A stretch of 64,000 nt of DNA from Gemmatimonadota bacterium (lineage in GTDB: Bacteria; Gemmatimonadota; Gemmatimonadetes; Gemmatimonadales; GWC2-71-9): the NCBI GenBank assembly GCA_003169895.1, contig PNAE01000007.1, forward strand, positions 1,593,978 through 1,657,977, written 5' to 3'. Below, in pieces: positions 32,151 through 41,746 of this stretch. The position numbers were made by a program, and so were the translations under genes. Each line of letters opens with the position of its first letter. Within the stretch, counting starts at the first letter, position 1. The notes below the pieces were generated by a model, which saw only the letters and a list, made by a program, of their open reading frames with translations, was not told where the DNA came from and ran no database searches.

Positions 32151-34157
32151 TTACTTCTCTGTTCGCTTCTTCAGCTCCTTCATGGCGTCCGGTTGTTGCA
32201 GCGCGGCGGCCTTCTTGAGCCAGTCCATTCCCGCGTTCTCGTCCTTCGCGGTGCCGTGGCCCTTGAAATAGGCCTGCGCCGCCTGCCAGGCTGCGTCGCC
32301 GGATCCCTGATCAGCAGCCTTGCGGTACCAGTCGAGCGCTTCCGCTTCGTTCTTCGCGACGCCGTGGCCCTTGGCCAGCAGTTCGGCGAGCCTCTGCTGC
32401 GAAATCACGTCGCCGCGTTCCGCGGCGCGACGATACCATAACGCGGCCTCGGTTTCGTCCTTCTTGATGCCGCTGCCGTTCTCGAGCCGGTACGCCAAGG
32501 TCTGTTGCGCGCGCAGCCAGCCACTGGCAGCGGCTTCGCGCAGCAACACTATCGCCTCGGCGTCGCTTCGCGCGGTGCCGCGTCCAATCTCGAGCATGTG
32601 GGACAACAGGAACTTCGCTTCGATATCACTGGTTGCAGCACGCCGGTACCAGGTCACCGCCTCGGCCGGATTTTCCGGCACGCCGGCACCCTTGTCGTAC
32701 ATCACGCCGAGCAGTCGCTGGGCCACGGGGTTGCCACCCTCGGCTTCCTTGGTGCAGGCAGGGGCCGCAGCCGTCCAGTTGGCGGCCGACGCGAGCTTGG
32801 CGCAACCGGTGCTGGACATTCCGACGAGCGGTGGCGCCAGGGCCGCCGATGCCGGTGTCCGCGACTTGGTCGTCGGCGACGGCTTTACCGGCGTCCGCGG
32901 ATTCGCCGACTTGCCGGTCGCAGGTGGCGGCGCAAGCGGAACGTTGGTAGCAGCTGGCGGCGGTTGAGCCGCTGGAGGCGGCACAGTTGCCACAACTGGC
33001 GGCGGTGTGACCTTGGCGGGAGTGGCTCGCGTCGCAAGCCACCAGGCCCCGCCGATCACCGCGACGGCTGCCGCAGCGACGATCGGGACGAGGCCCCGGC
33101 GCCGCGGCCTCGCCGTGGGCCTCGGCGCGGCCGGCACGGCGGCCGTGCCCGGCCCCTCGCTGTCGACCATCGCGGCGAATTCGAGCATGTTGGCGAAACG
33201 CTCCGCTGGTTCCTTGGACATCGCCCGCTGGATTGCGTTGGCGAGTCCGCTGGGCACCCCCGGTACGGTCGTCGCAATTGGTGGCGGCTCGGCGACGAGC
33301 TGCTGGTAGAGCATCGCGCGAGTTGATTCACCTTCGAATGGCAGCTTGCCGGCGAGCATGCGATAACCGACCACCGCGAGCGAATACTGGTCGGTACGCG
33401 CGTCAATACTCTTGTCGCCGCACGCCTGCTCGGGACTCATGTACTGCGGCGTGCCGATGATGATGCCGGTGGTGGTCAGCGTTGCACCGGGATCACCATC
33501 GGCTGCGGCGCCCACCGCCTTGGCGATGCCGAAGTCCATCACCAGGACGCGCTTGTCGCGTCCCTCGAGCATGATGTTTTCCGGCTTGATGTCGCGGTGA
33601 ACCACTCCGGCTTCGTGCGCCGCCGCCAAGCCCTGGGCGGCCTCACGCAGGATGCGACACACCTCGGCTGGCGGCATGGCGCCGTCACGGTCGAGCACGG
33701 CGCGGAGGCTTTCGCCGGCAATCATCGGCATGATGATGAAGGCCAGCCCTTCGGCCTCGCCGATGTCGTACACCGGGACGATGTGCGCGTTGCGCAGCGT
33801 CGCGATGGTTTCGGCTTCGCGACGAAATCGCTGCAGCAGGTCGGGTGACAGGCCGAGATCGGGGCGAAGCACCTTGACGGCGAGATCCCGCTTGAGGCGC
33901 AGGTCCCGGGCGTGAAAGACCTCGGCGAACCCGCCCGCGCCAATCCGATCGCGCAGCTCGTAGCCGGGGCCGAGCGCGCGCTGCAACTTCCGAATGAGGT
34001 CTGCCGGGCCGATGCCGGAGCTCATCGTCGTGGTGATCGCTTCACCGGTTTCGCGGTTCAGTCCGGCCGGCGTGGCGGTGCCGCAGACGTAGCAGAACGA
34101 CGCCATCCCGGGAAGGGGCGTATGACAGGTTGGACAGGCCCGGGTCGGCTGACTCAT
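32151..34157 (-). CDS. Membrane Ser/Thr protein kinase with N-terminal zinc ribbon and C-terminal Sel1 repeats
   Basis: Hanks-type kinase of 668 residues. An N-terminal zinc ribbon (CPTCHTPLPG then CYVCG, about 8-26) is followed by the kinase domain (about 66-335): GAGGFAEVF loop, VKVL Lys, HRDIKPENIM catalytic loop, DFGIAKA and SPEQA. A basic patch and one membrane helix (about 355-375) lead to a Pro/Ala/Thr linker and a periplasmic part with five or so Sel1-like repeats (LGVMYDKGAGVPENPAEA, LAYRLENGSGIKKDETEA and others). Sel1 repeats bind partner proteins, so an outside signal may be passed to the kinase. The stop nearly touches tRNA-Pro on the other strand. Confidence 0.92.
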   Translation of the reverse strand: MSQPTRACPTCHTPLPGMASFCYVCGTATPAGLNRETGEAITTTMSSGIGPADLIRKLQRALGPGYELRDRIGAGGFAEVFHARDLRLKRDLAVKVLRPDLGLSPDLLQRFRREAETIATLRNAHIVPVYDIGEAEGLAFIIMPMIAGESLRAVLDRDGAMPPAEVCRILREAAQGLAAAHEAGVVHRDIKPENIMLEGRDKRVLVMDFGIAKAVGAAADGDPGATLTTTGIIIGTPQYMSPEQACGDKSIDARTDQYSLAVVGYRMLAGKLPFEGESTRAMLYQQLVAEPPPIATTVPGVPSGLANAIQRAMSKEPAERFANMLEFAAMVDSEGPGTAAVPAAPRPTARPRRRGLVPIVAAAAVAVIGGAWWLATRATPAKVTPPPVVATVPPPAAQPPPAATNVPLAPPPATGKSANPRTPVKPSPTTKSRTPASAALAPPLVGMSSTGCAKLASAANWTAAAPACTKEAEGGNPVAQRLLGVMYDKGAGVPENPAEAVTWYRRAATSDIEAKFLLSHMLEIGRGTARSDAEAIVLLREAAASGWLRAQQTLAYRLENGSGIKKDETEAALWYRRAAERGDVISQQRLAELLAKGHGVAKNEAEALDWYRKAADQGSGDAAWQAAQAYFKGHGTAKDENAGMDWLKKAAALQQPDAMKELKKRTEK

Positions 34158-34239
34158 TCACCATCCGGTGGCAGGGGAAATCTCAGCATAGCCCAGCAAC
34201 CGGGAGAGTCAAGGGAGCCGCTCGCATGGTGACATAACA

Positions 34240-35583
34240 TCAGAGCAGCGGCACTTCGGTGGCTGCAGGCCCGGGTCGGGAAGGGAAAAAATCCGCGCGA
34301 GCGCTGCGACCGGGAAAGCGCGTCAGGTAGTCGTCCTTCCAGCGCGCGCGGAAGGGCTCGACGTCAGCATCGGGCACCAGCGCCCACACACTGCCGCCAA
34401 ATCCGGCACCAAATGCGGACGCCGCGGCAGCACCGAGTTCCGTGGCCCGGCGCGCCAGATAAGAGGTTTCCGGGACCTGATTGCGTAGCGCGCTCTCGGC
34501 GAGGGATTGCGACCGGGCGACTGGTTCCCGGAGGCCGACCACGTCACCGGCTGCAAGCCGTCTCATCACATCGGGAATGATGACGTCACTCTCGGCGTGA
34601 AACTGCTCGATGCGTGCTCGCAGGGTCGCGGCGGCGGGAGAATTGATGTTGGCGATCATGCTGGCGAGACGTTCGGCGGCATCCGGTGCGCTCTCGAGCG
34701 CGGCAAACAACGACCGGTCCGACCGCGCGGTGTGCTGTCGCCAGGTATTGAGCAGGGTCGTGACTTGATCCGCGAGGGCATTGTACCGGGCCTGCATCGC
34801 GGCTCCCTTGGCGGCGTGAACGCCGGACATGGCGATGACGAATTGCCACCCGGCGGGGAGCGCGACGGTCGCCTCATGCGTGACCGGGACGAAGTGATAC
34901 TGCAGCAACTGACCAGGGACCGAGCGGAGAATCGCCGTCTGGTCTTCGCTGCCGCCCTGGGTGCCAACACCGCGGTCCGCCGCGAGCACGCCGAAGGCGC
35001 GCCCGTTCTCCATCGCGCCCAGGTACTCGGCAAGCGCATCGCCGTCACGAATGGCGGCGGACCAGGTCGCAGTGGTGGCCAGTTCGTTGAATGCGGCCAG
35101 CGGAAGGAAGCAGGCGATCACCAGCGCGCTGGAAGACGACAGGCCCGATGCGGACGGCAGCGACGACTGGATCACAGTGTTCATGCCGCATTGTGCACCG
35201 GGGAAATCACGGGCGACGCGCCGCACCACGGTAATCGGATAGTCGGTCCAGTGTCCCGGCCGCGGCTCCACATCCGCCTTGAAGGGAATCGTTATCGACC
35301 CGCCGGTCGATGCGTCCACGATGCGAATGACGGGGTCATTGCGGCGGGAAGCGAGCACCTGGAAGCCCCGCTCCACGGCACACAGCAACGAACGGCCGCC
35401 ACCATAATCGGTGTGCTTGCCAAGCACCTCGATCCGCCCGGGAACCCACCAGGCACGCGCCTGCTCGGTGGACCCGAACACGGCCGCGTAACGCGTCGTG
35501 ACCTCGCTGAAGTGGCGAGTGGCGAGTGCGGCGGCGTCGCCGGAAAGCCCGATCGCACTCACCCGTTCGCTCCACGTCGTCAT
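34240..35583 (-). CDS. GHMP sugar kinase of the galactokinase family
   Basis: GHMP-superfamily kinase of 447 residues with PGRIEVLGKHTDYGGG (motif 1), the phosphate loop SLPSASGLSSSSALV (motif 2) and GAGFGGSVWALV (motif 3). In galactokinases motif 1 is GEHTDY; here the sugar-contacting Glu is Lys. The preceding gene overlaps it by 4 nt and encodes a nucleotidyltransferase. Together they could make an NDP-sugar from a free sugar (salvage), as in known kinase/pyrophosphorylase pairs. The sugar may not be galactose. Confidence 0.82.
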   Translation of the reverse strand: MTTWSERVSAIGLSGDAAALATRHFSEVTTRYAAVFGSTEQARAWWVPGRIEVLGKHTDYGGGRSLLCAVERGFQVLASRRNDPVIRIVDASTGGSITIPFKADVEPRPGHWTDYPITVVRRVARDFPGAQCGMNTVIQSSLPSASGLSSSSALVIACFLPLAAFNELATTATWSAAIRDGDALAEYLGAMENGRAFGVLAADRGVGTQGGSEDQTAILRSVPGQLLQYHFVPVTHEATVALPAGWQFVIAMSGVHAAKGAAMQARYNALADQVTTLLNTWRQHTARSDRSLFAALESAPDAAERLASMIANINSPAAATLRARIEQFHAESDVIIPDVMRRLAAGDVVGLREPVARSQSLAESALRNQVPETSYLARRATELGAAAASAFGAGFGGSVWALVPDADVEPFRARWKDDYLTRFPGRSARADFFPSRPGPAATEVPLL

Positions 35584-36416
35584 GGCTGGATGTCGCTGTC
35601 TCCGAGCCGCCGTGCGATACCGGCGATGTCGCCGCGATTGGAGAGGTCGAGGACACCGGCTGCCATCCTCACCGCGCGAAGGCGGACGCCGCGGCTCACG
35701 GCGAGCGCCACGGCGAGCGGTAATTCCAGTTCACCCCGTACGGACGGAGTTACCGCACGGCATGCGTCGAGAATCCGGGCGTCAAACCGCCAGAGATTCA
35801 TGCTGATCCACTCGACGAGCTGCGGCCCGGTGCCGGCGGGCGGGGTAGCGCCCGCGTATCCGGCCGGCTTTTCGACAATGCCGGCGAGGGTATCATCGGG
35901 CCGCAGTTCGACGATCGCGTAGGCGCCAATCCGGGACGCATCAATGTTGCTTTCGCGGACCAGTGCCTCGCGCTCGAACGCGACCAGTCCGGGCTCGCCC
36001 AAGTTGACCAGTGCGCGGATGGCGGCGACGGGATAGAGGTTGTCGGAGTTGAGCACCAGGAAATCGTTGGAGCCGATCCACGACTCGGCGGCGAGCAGGG
36101 CGTCAGCGGTGCCCCGGGGCGATTCCTGCACGGCGAATGCGAGCTTGACGCGGCGCGGTGCCTGCAGCGTGTAGTGATCGCGAATCGGATCGTGATCCCG
36201 GCCGATTACCAGGCAGACATCGCTGATGCCGCCATCGGCCAGCGCCGACAGCACGTGGTCGAGAAACGGCCGGCCGCGGCTGTCGGGGATCATCCCCTTG
36301 AGTCCACGTCCGGCTGCCGCGGCCTGGGCGGCGTCCAGCGGCGCACTGGAATCGTCCCGGCGCATCCGGCTGCCGAGTCCTGCGGCGAGCACGACCGCCC
36401 CGGTGCATTCCTTCAT
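35580..36416 (-). CDS. Sugar-phosphate nucleotidyltransferase
   Basis: GT-A type nucleotidyltransferase of 278 residues with the signature VVLAAGLGSRMRRDD, then GLKGMIPDSRGRPFLDHVL (the Lys usually followed by Pro is followed by Gly), the product motif NSDNLYP and SRIGAYAIVEL. It activates a sugar-1-phosphate with an NTP. It overlaps the kinase gene by 4 nt and starts 8 nt after the Vps10-like gene, so the three form a leftward operon. Substrate unknown. Confidence 0.85.
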   Translation of the reverse strand: MKECTGAVVLAAGLGSRMRRDDSSAPLDAAQAAAAGRGLKGMIPDSRGRPFLDHVLSALADGGISDVCLVIGRDHDPIRDHYTLQAPRRVKLAFAVQESPRGTADALLAAESWIGSNDFLVLNSDNLYPVAAIRALVNLGEPGLVAFEREALVRESNIDASRIGAYAIVELRPDDTLAGIVEKPAGYAGATPPAGTGPQLVEWISMNLWRFDARILDACRAVTPSVRGELELPLAVALAVSRGVRLRAVRMAAGVLDLSNRGDIAGIARRLGDSDIQP

Positions 36417-36424
36417 CGCGCGCT

Positions 36425-39400
36425 TCAGGGCCCGAGGTCGGGAATGCGGCCCGGTGTCGGCGGTGCGCCGAGTTTCTCGAGCTCCCGATCGAGCGCCGGG
36501 AGCTCCACCAGCAGAATCGGCTTGAGCTTGGCGTATTCCGGCGGGAACGCCGCCGCCGCGATGTCATACTGATCAACCTCGGTCCTGGTTGGCGGCGATG
36601 TGCTGCCGCTCGGCGACGCGTTGCGAATGTGGGCCTGAACGGACACTGGCACCTGTTCGCCGCGCGCTGCGTTCACGTCGTCACCACGAGCGGTGCGCAG
36701 GAACTCCCCGAGGCGCTGGGCAATGCTGCGAGCCTGCTCCTGCAGCGCTTTCGGCGCAGAGGACATCTCGTTCAGTACGCGAATGATCGCATCGGTCTTG
36801 GTCCTGGCGGTACTCGCCGCGTCGACCGCCTGAGTGATCTGCCGCGACAATTTCGCCTGCTTCTGGCGAAACTCGATGTTCGCCTGGCGATCGGCGGGTG
36901 TCACCACTATGGTCGGATCCGGCAGCACGGCGAACGTCACCGGCGTCGCAATGGCGCTGAACACTCCCCGCTCCCGCTTGCCGAGGGTCATGGTGTAATT
37001 CCCCGGCGGGACCGGAACACATCCGGTACAGGTACTGGGCGCCGGTCCCCGTTCACCCGCCGCCGCGCCAGCACCACCACCGCGGCCTCCTCCACCACCG
37101 CCGCGCCCGCCGGCCGTCGGTGCGCCGGGACCGGCATCGCCCGGCGTTTCATTGGAACCGCGGAGATCCCAGGCGACGCTGTGAACGCCCCGCGTTGCCG
37201 GGAGGGTCATTACGCGCCAGATGACACCCTTCTCATCAGCGATCGACGCGGCCAGCCCGACCGGTTCCTCGTCGGCTTCGGCGACGAAATCCTCGGGCGT
37301 CGGATACCTGATCGGCTTTCCCTGACGTTCCGCGTCGCGCTCGGCCTGGAGTCGCTTGTCGCGCAGCGTCTGGAACATGGCGGCCTTGAGCGAATAGCTG
37401 ATCGCGGTGCCGTTGGGCGGGTTGGGTGCGGTGAACAGCGCTTCACCCTGATTGCCCTTGCCATCGCCACCGCGGCGCACCAGCGAGACCGCGTCGGGGA
37501 TCGCGAAGACGGCGATCGCCTGATTGAGCGCATCGGGGGCGATGCTCCGCAGCACCGAGTAGTCATCCACGACATAGATGCTCCGGCCAAACGTGCCGAG
37601 CACCACGCTGTTGGTACGTCGCTGGATGGCGATGTCGCGCACCATGATGGTCGGCAGGCCCGGGATCTTGATCCAGTGGGCTCCGCCGTCCTTCGACACG
37701 TATGCGGCGAACTCGGTGCCGCTGAAGAGCAGGCGCGGATCGACGTGGTCCTGCGCGATGGCGTACACGCCGCCGCGCCGCGGGAGATCGCCGACGATCG
37801 ACGTCCAGGTCAGGCCGGCATCGGTGCTCTTGAGCAGATAGGGCGTGAAGTCGCCGTTCTGGTGATTGTCAAACGCGACGTATACCGTCCTCGCGTCCGT
37901 GGGTGAGGCGATGATCCGCTGCACGTAGGTGCTCGCGGGCACCCCGGCGAAGCTTTCGATCTTCCGCCAGTGCGTTCCGCCGTCTTCGCTCACCTGGAGC
38001 AGCCCATCGTCCGTGCCGACGTACAGCAGTCCATCCTGCTTGAACGACTCGGCGATGGCGCTGACGTTGCTATAGAACGCCGTGGACTGATGCTTGGCCA
38101 CCGCGTCGGGTCCCCACACCTTTCCCATGACCGGCAGCGAATTCCGGTCGATCCGGCGAGTCAGGTCATCGCTGACCGGGCGCCAGCTGTCCCCGCGGTC
38201 GTCACTGCGGTAGAGGCGCTGAGACGCGGTATACAGCCGGGTATGCGAATGGGGGGAGATGAGGATGGGCGTGTCCCAGTTCCAGCGTGACGGATCTTCT
38301 CCTCGTCCTTCCTGCGGCTGTATCGAGACCACCTCGCCGCTCTGCGCGTTGTAGCGCACCATGCCGCCGTTCTGGCTCTCGGCGTAGATCGTGTTGGGAT
38401 CCTGCGGATCGATTCGTGACACGAAGCCGTCACCGCCGGTCGTGACGAACCAGTCGGAGTTGAGGATCCCGTTGTTGCTGCGCGTCGCGCTCGGTCCGCA
38501 GACCGACGCGTTGTCCTGGGTGCCACCGCAGACATGGTAGAAGGGAATGGCATCGTCGACGTCGACGTCGTAGAACTGACCGAGCGGCAGGTTGGCGAAG
38601 AACGTCCAGGTCCCGCCGCCGTCCCAGCTCTGATACAACCCTCCGTCGTTGCCGTTCAGGTAGTGCTCAGGATTCTTCGGATCGATCCACAGCACGTGGT
38701 TGTCGCCGTGTTTGGATCGCTCGCCGAGTCCGCGCCAGGTCGCGCCACCGTCGTCGGAAACCTGCGTGGTGACGTCCATCGAATAGACGCGCTGCGGATT
38801 GAACGGGTCGGCGACCAGCGTGGCGTAGTACATCGGCTGCGCGGTGTAGCTGCTGCGGCGCTCCCAGCTCAGGCCGCCATCCATCGAACGGAAAATGCCG
38901 CCGCCCGCCGCGCCGCCGCCGGTGGTCTCGCCGGCGCTGCTTTCTGCTTCGATCGTCGCGTAAACGATATCGGGGTTAACCGGCGAGATGGCGAGCCCGA
39001 TGCGGCCAAGCTGTCCCGTGGGAATGCCACTCGTGATCCGATGCCACGTCTTTCCGCCGTCGGTGGAGCGCTGCATTCCGCTCTCGGGTCCTCCGTCGAT
39101 CAGCGTCCAGACGTGCCGTCGCCGCTGATAAGTGGCGGCGAGCAGGAGGTCAGGATTGCGCGGGTCGAGGACGACGTCGGTCACGCCGGTGCGCTCGCTC
39201 GTCGACAGGACCGCCGCCCACGTCTTGCCGCCATCGGTCGTCTTGTAAAGGCCGCGATCGCCGCCGTCTGACCAGAGGGGGCCCTGCGCCGCGACATATA
39301 CGACGTCGCTGTTCCGCGGGTCGACGACGATCTTGCCGATGTGCTCGGATTTCTCGAGTCCCATGCGGTGCCATGTCCGCCCGGCATCGTCCGATCGGTA

Positions 39401-39886
39401 GACACCGTCCCCGTACCCGACGCTGCGCTGCGAATTGTTCTCGCCGGTCCCGACCCAGACCACGGACGGGCTCCTCGGATCTAGGGTCACCGCACCGATC
39501 GAGTACGAACTCTGGCGATCGAATATCGGGGTCCACGTGGCGCCCGCGTTGTCGGTCTTCCACACGCCGCCCGATGCCGCCGCGGCGTAGATCACCGCAG
39601 GGTTCCTGGGATCGACCGCGACGCTCTCGATCCGGCCGCTGATCATCGCCGGGCCGATCAGGCGCGGCCGGAGCACGGCGGCAACGGCGCCGGTGAGGCC
39701 CCGCCCAGGCGTGGAGTCTCCCATCGCCCCGGTGCTATCGGCGCGTGTGGTATCGGGCTGCATGCCGCGCGGGGTGTCGGCGCCGCGCGCGGTGTCGCCG
39801 GGCGGGCGGCGCGGATTCTGCGCGGCCAACGGCAGAGCCGCACAGACAGTGACGAGCGTTACACACAGTATGCGAGCGACGCGCAC
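36425..39886 (-). CDS. Secreted Vps10/sortilin-like BNR-repeat protein
   Basis: Protein of 1153 residues with a signal peptide (about 1-22, VTLVTVCAALPLAAQ). Repeated Asp-box/BNR motifs of the S-D-G-G-x-T-W type (TDNAGATWTP, SDDAGRTWH, TTDGGKTWA, STDGGKTWH, SEDGGTHWR, STDAGLTWT) form two beta-propellers, as in Vps10/sortilin-like and exo-sialidase-like proteins. A Gly/Arg-rich insertion (APTAGGRGGGGGGRG) splits the C-terminal part. No glycosidase catalytic residues are evident, so binding or unknown hydrolase activity are both open. It heads the operon with the sugar nucleotidyltransferase and kinase. Confidence 0.85.
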   Translation of the reverse strand: MRVARILCVTLVTVCAALPLAAQNPRRPPGDTARGADTPRGMQPDTTRADSTGAMGDSTPGRGLTGAVAAVLRPRLIGPAMISGRIESVAVDPRNPAVIYAAAASGGVWKTDNAGATWTPIFDRQSSYSIGAVTLDPRSPSVVWVGTGENNSQRSVGYGDGVYRSDDAGRTWHRMGLEKSEHIGKIVVDPRNSDVVYVAAQGPLWSDGGDRGLYKTTDGGKTWAAVLSTSERTGVTDVVLDPRNPDLLLAATYQRRRHVWTLIDGGPESGMQRSTDGGKTWHRITSGIPTGQLGRIGLAISPVNPDIVYATIEAESSAGETTGGGAAGGGIFRSMDGGLSWERRSSYTAQPMYYATLVADPFNPQRVYSMDVTTQVSDDGGATWRGLGERSKHGDNHVLWIDPKNPEHYLNGNDGGLYQSWDGGGTWTFFANLPLGQFYDVDVDDAIPFYHVCGGTQDNASVCGPSATRSNNGILNSDWFVTTGGDGFVSRIDPQDPNTIYAESQNGGMVRYNAQSGEVVSIQPQEGRGEDPSRWNWDTPILISPHSHTRLYTASQRLYRSDDRGDSWRPVSDDLTRRIDRNSLPVMGKVWGPDAVAKHQSTAFYSNVSAIAESFKQDGLLYVGTDDGLLQVSEDGGTHWRKIESFAGVPASTYVQRIIASPTDARTVYVAFDNHQNGDFTPYLLKSTDAGLTWTSIVGDLPRRGGVYAIAQDHVDPRLLFSGTEFAAYVSKDGGAHWIKIPGLPTIMVRDIAIQRRTNSVVLGTFGRSIYVVDDYSVLRSIAPDALNQAIAVFAIPDAVSLVRRGGDGKGNQGEALFTAPNPPNGTAISYSLKAAMFQTLRDKRLQAERDAERQGKPIRYPTPEDFVAEADEEPVGLAASIADEKGVIWRVMTLPATRGVHSVAWDLRGSNETPGDAGPGAPTAGGRGGGGGGRGGGAGAAAGERGPAPSTCTGCVPVPPGNYTMTLGKRERGVFSAIATPVTFAVLPDPTIVVTPADRQANIEFRQKQAKLSRQITQAVDAASTARTKTDAIIRVLNEMSSAPKALQEQARSIAQRLGEFLRTARGDDVNAARGEQVPVSVQAHIRNASPSGSTSPPTRTEVDQYDIAAAAFPPEYAKLKPILLVELPALDRELEKLGAPPTPGRIPDLGP

Positions 39887-39982
39887 TGCGAACTCCGGAC
39901 GAGGGATTGGCGGGGCAGAAATCTAGCACTGGCATGGACGCTTCGGGGGAGTTTCACATCGACGTGAGCGTCCGTGGGCACG

Positions 39983-41746
39983 TCACGCCTGGCGCCACAG
40001 GCGCGGCCACAATTTCAGCAGGCCCGCCGTACCAGCGACCCCCACGACGATCCAGAACAGCGCCGTACCGGTCCGGCCGTACAGCAACGCACCGGTGCCG
40101 AAAAGTGCCCCGTATACCATGAAGATGCCGCACATCCAGGCGAGAAACGCCTGGGGCAATGAGTCGGGTGATGCACCAACGCCGGCCTCGGCGCGAACCG
40201 AACGCCAGCCTGGCCCCGCCGGGCGCACCTTGCGGTAGAATGCCAGCAGCGTGGCCCGATCGGTTTGCGGTGTGAGCACGGCTGCTGCCAGCCACACTGC
40301 GGTGGTCACGGCGATGGTGATGAGCAACGCCACGTGCGCCGGAATGTCGGCGCCGCGCTTGTTCGCGATGAAGAAGCCCAAGGCGACGACGAATGACGAC
40401 GCCATCGCCGCAACTTCGCACCAGGCATTGATCCGCCACCAGAACCAGCGGAGCAGGTAGATCAGCCCGGTTCCGGCACCGATCGAGAGGATCAGCTCGA
40501 ACGACTGCTTGGCATTGTCCAGCCAGAACGTGAGCAGGGCCGCAAGCAGCATCAGCATGCCGGTGCACACGCGGCCCATCAGGACGTAGTGGCGCTCGCT
40601 GGCTTCGGGCTTCAGGAAACGCCGGTAGAAGTCATGCACCAGGTATGACGATCCCCAGTTGAGGTGCGTCATGATGGTCGAACGGTAGGCTGCCTCCATG
40701 CCGGCGATCATCAGGCCGAGTATGCCGTGCGGCAGGAACTTGAGCATGGCCGGATACGCCATGTCGTGACCCAGCAGATGCGGATCGACATTGGGAAACG
40801 CGGTGCGGATCGATTCGACCGTCGGGAAGATGATGATGGACGCGAGCGCGACGACAATCCACGGCCACGAGCGCAGGGCGTAGTGCGCGACATTGAACAG
40901 CAGAGTGCCGCCGAGGGCGTCTTCCTCGGATCGAGCAGCGAGCATGCGCTGCGCGATATAGCTGCCGCCTCCCGGCTCCGCACCGGGATACCAGACCGAC
41001 CACCATTGCACCGTCAGTGGGATGATGAACAGCGTCAGCGTCATCCGCCAGTCGCTGAAGTCAGGCAGGAGGTTGAGCGTCCGGGCTGGCAGGTGCGCCA
41101 CCAGCCCGCTGAGGCCGCCGACCTCCGGCTGGGCCAGCGCGAAGTGCGCCGCCGCAAACGCGCCGCCCATGGCGAGGCCGAACTGGATGAAGTCGATGAC
41201 CAGTACGCCCCAGAGCCCCGAGATTCCAGCGAATACGGCGTTGAGCAGGGCACAGATGAGCAGCGTCTGCCACATCGGCCAGCCGAGCACGACATTGGCA
41301 ATCTTGGCGGCGGCCAGGTTCACCGTCGCCATGATGAAGATGTTGAAGATCAAGCCGAGATAAATGGCGCGGAAGCCTCGCACCCAGCGGGCAGCGCGCC
41401 CGCTGTAGCGCAGCTCGTAGAACTCGAGATCGGTCAGCACGCCGCTTCGCCGCCAGAGCCGGGCGAAGAAGAACACCGTCGCCATCCCGGTGAGCAAGAA
41501 CGCCCACCATTGCCAGTTGCTCGCGACGCCGCCAGTGCGGACGAAGTTGGTGACCAGATTCGGAGTGTCGGTGCTAAAGGTCGTGGCGACCATCGATACG
41601 CCGATCAGCCACCATGGTGCGGCCCGACCGGACGTGAAGAACTCGGCGGTGTTCGCGGTACCCTTGCGCAGGTAGAAGAGTGCGGGGAGCAGGCATACGA
41701 CGATCGACGTGCAGACGATGGCCCAGTCGAGAAACGTCGGATTCAT
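39983..41746 (-). CDS. Sodium:solute symporter (SSS family)
   Basis: Inner-membrane symporter of 587 residues with about 13-14 helices. The start MNPTFLDWAIVCTSIVVCLL and the early YLRKGTANTAEFFTSGRAAPWW are typical SSS; VIDFIQFGLAMGG and STIMTHLNWGSSYLVHDFYRR match the sodium/substrate helices. The ATG at 41746 overlaps the stop of the GH109 gene (ATGA), so the two are coupled, and the likely cargo is a sugar released by that enzyme (inference). Longer upstream frames run through the GH109 gene and are not real. Confidence 0.9.
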   Translation of the reverse strand: MNPTFLDWAIVCTSIVVCLLPALFYLRKGTANTAEFFTSGRAAPWWLIGVSMVATTFSTDTPNLVTNFVRTGGVASNWQWWAFLLTGMATVFFFARLWRRSGVLTDLEFYELRYSGRAARWVRGFRAIYLGLIFNIFIMATVNLAAAKIANVVLGWPMWQTLLICALLNAVFAGISGLWGVLVIDFIQFGLAMGGAFAAAHFALAQPEVGGLSGLVAHLPARTLNLLPDFSDWRMTLTLFIIPLTVQWWSVWYPGAEPGGGSYIAQRMLAARSEEDALGGTLLFNVAHYALRSWPWIVVALASIIIFPTVESIRTAFPNVDPHLLGHDMAYPAMLKFLPHGILGLMIAGMEAAYRSTIMTHLNWGSSYLVHDFYRRFLKPEASERHYVLMGRVCTGMLMLLAALLTFWLDNAKQSFELILSIGAGTGLIYLLRWFWWRINAWCEVAAMASSFVVALGFFIANKRGADIPAHVALLITIAVTTAVWLAAAVLTPQTDRATLLAFYRKVRPAGPGWRSVRAEAGVGASPDSLPQAFLAWMCGIFMVYGALFGTGALLYGRTGTALFWIVVGVAGTAGLLKLWPRLWRQA

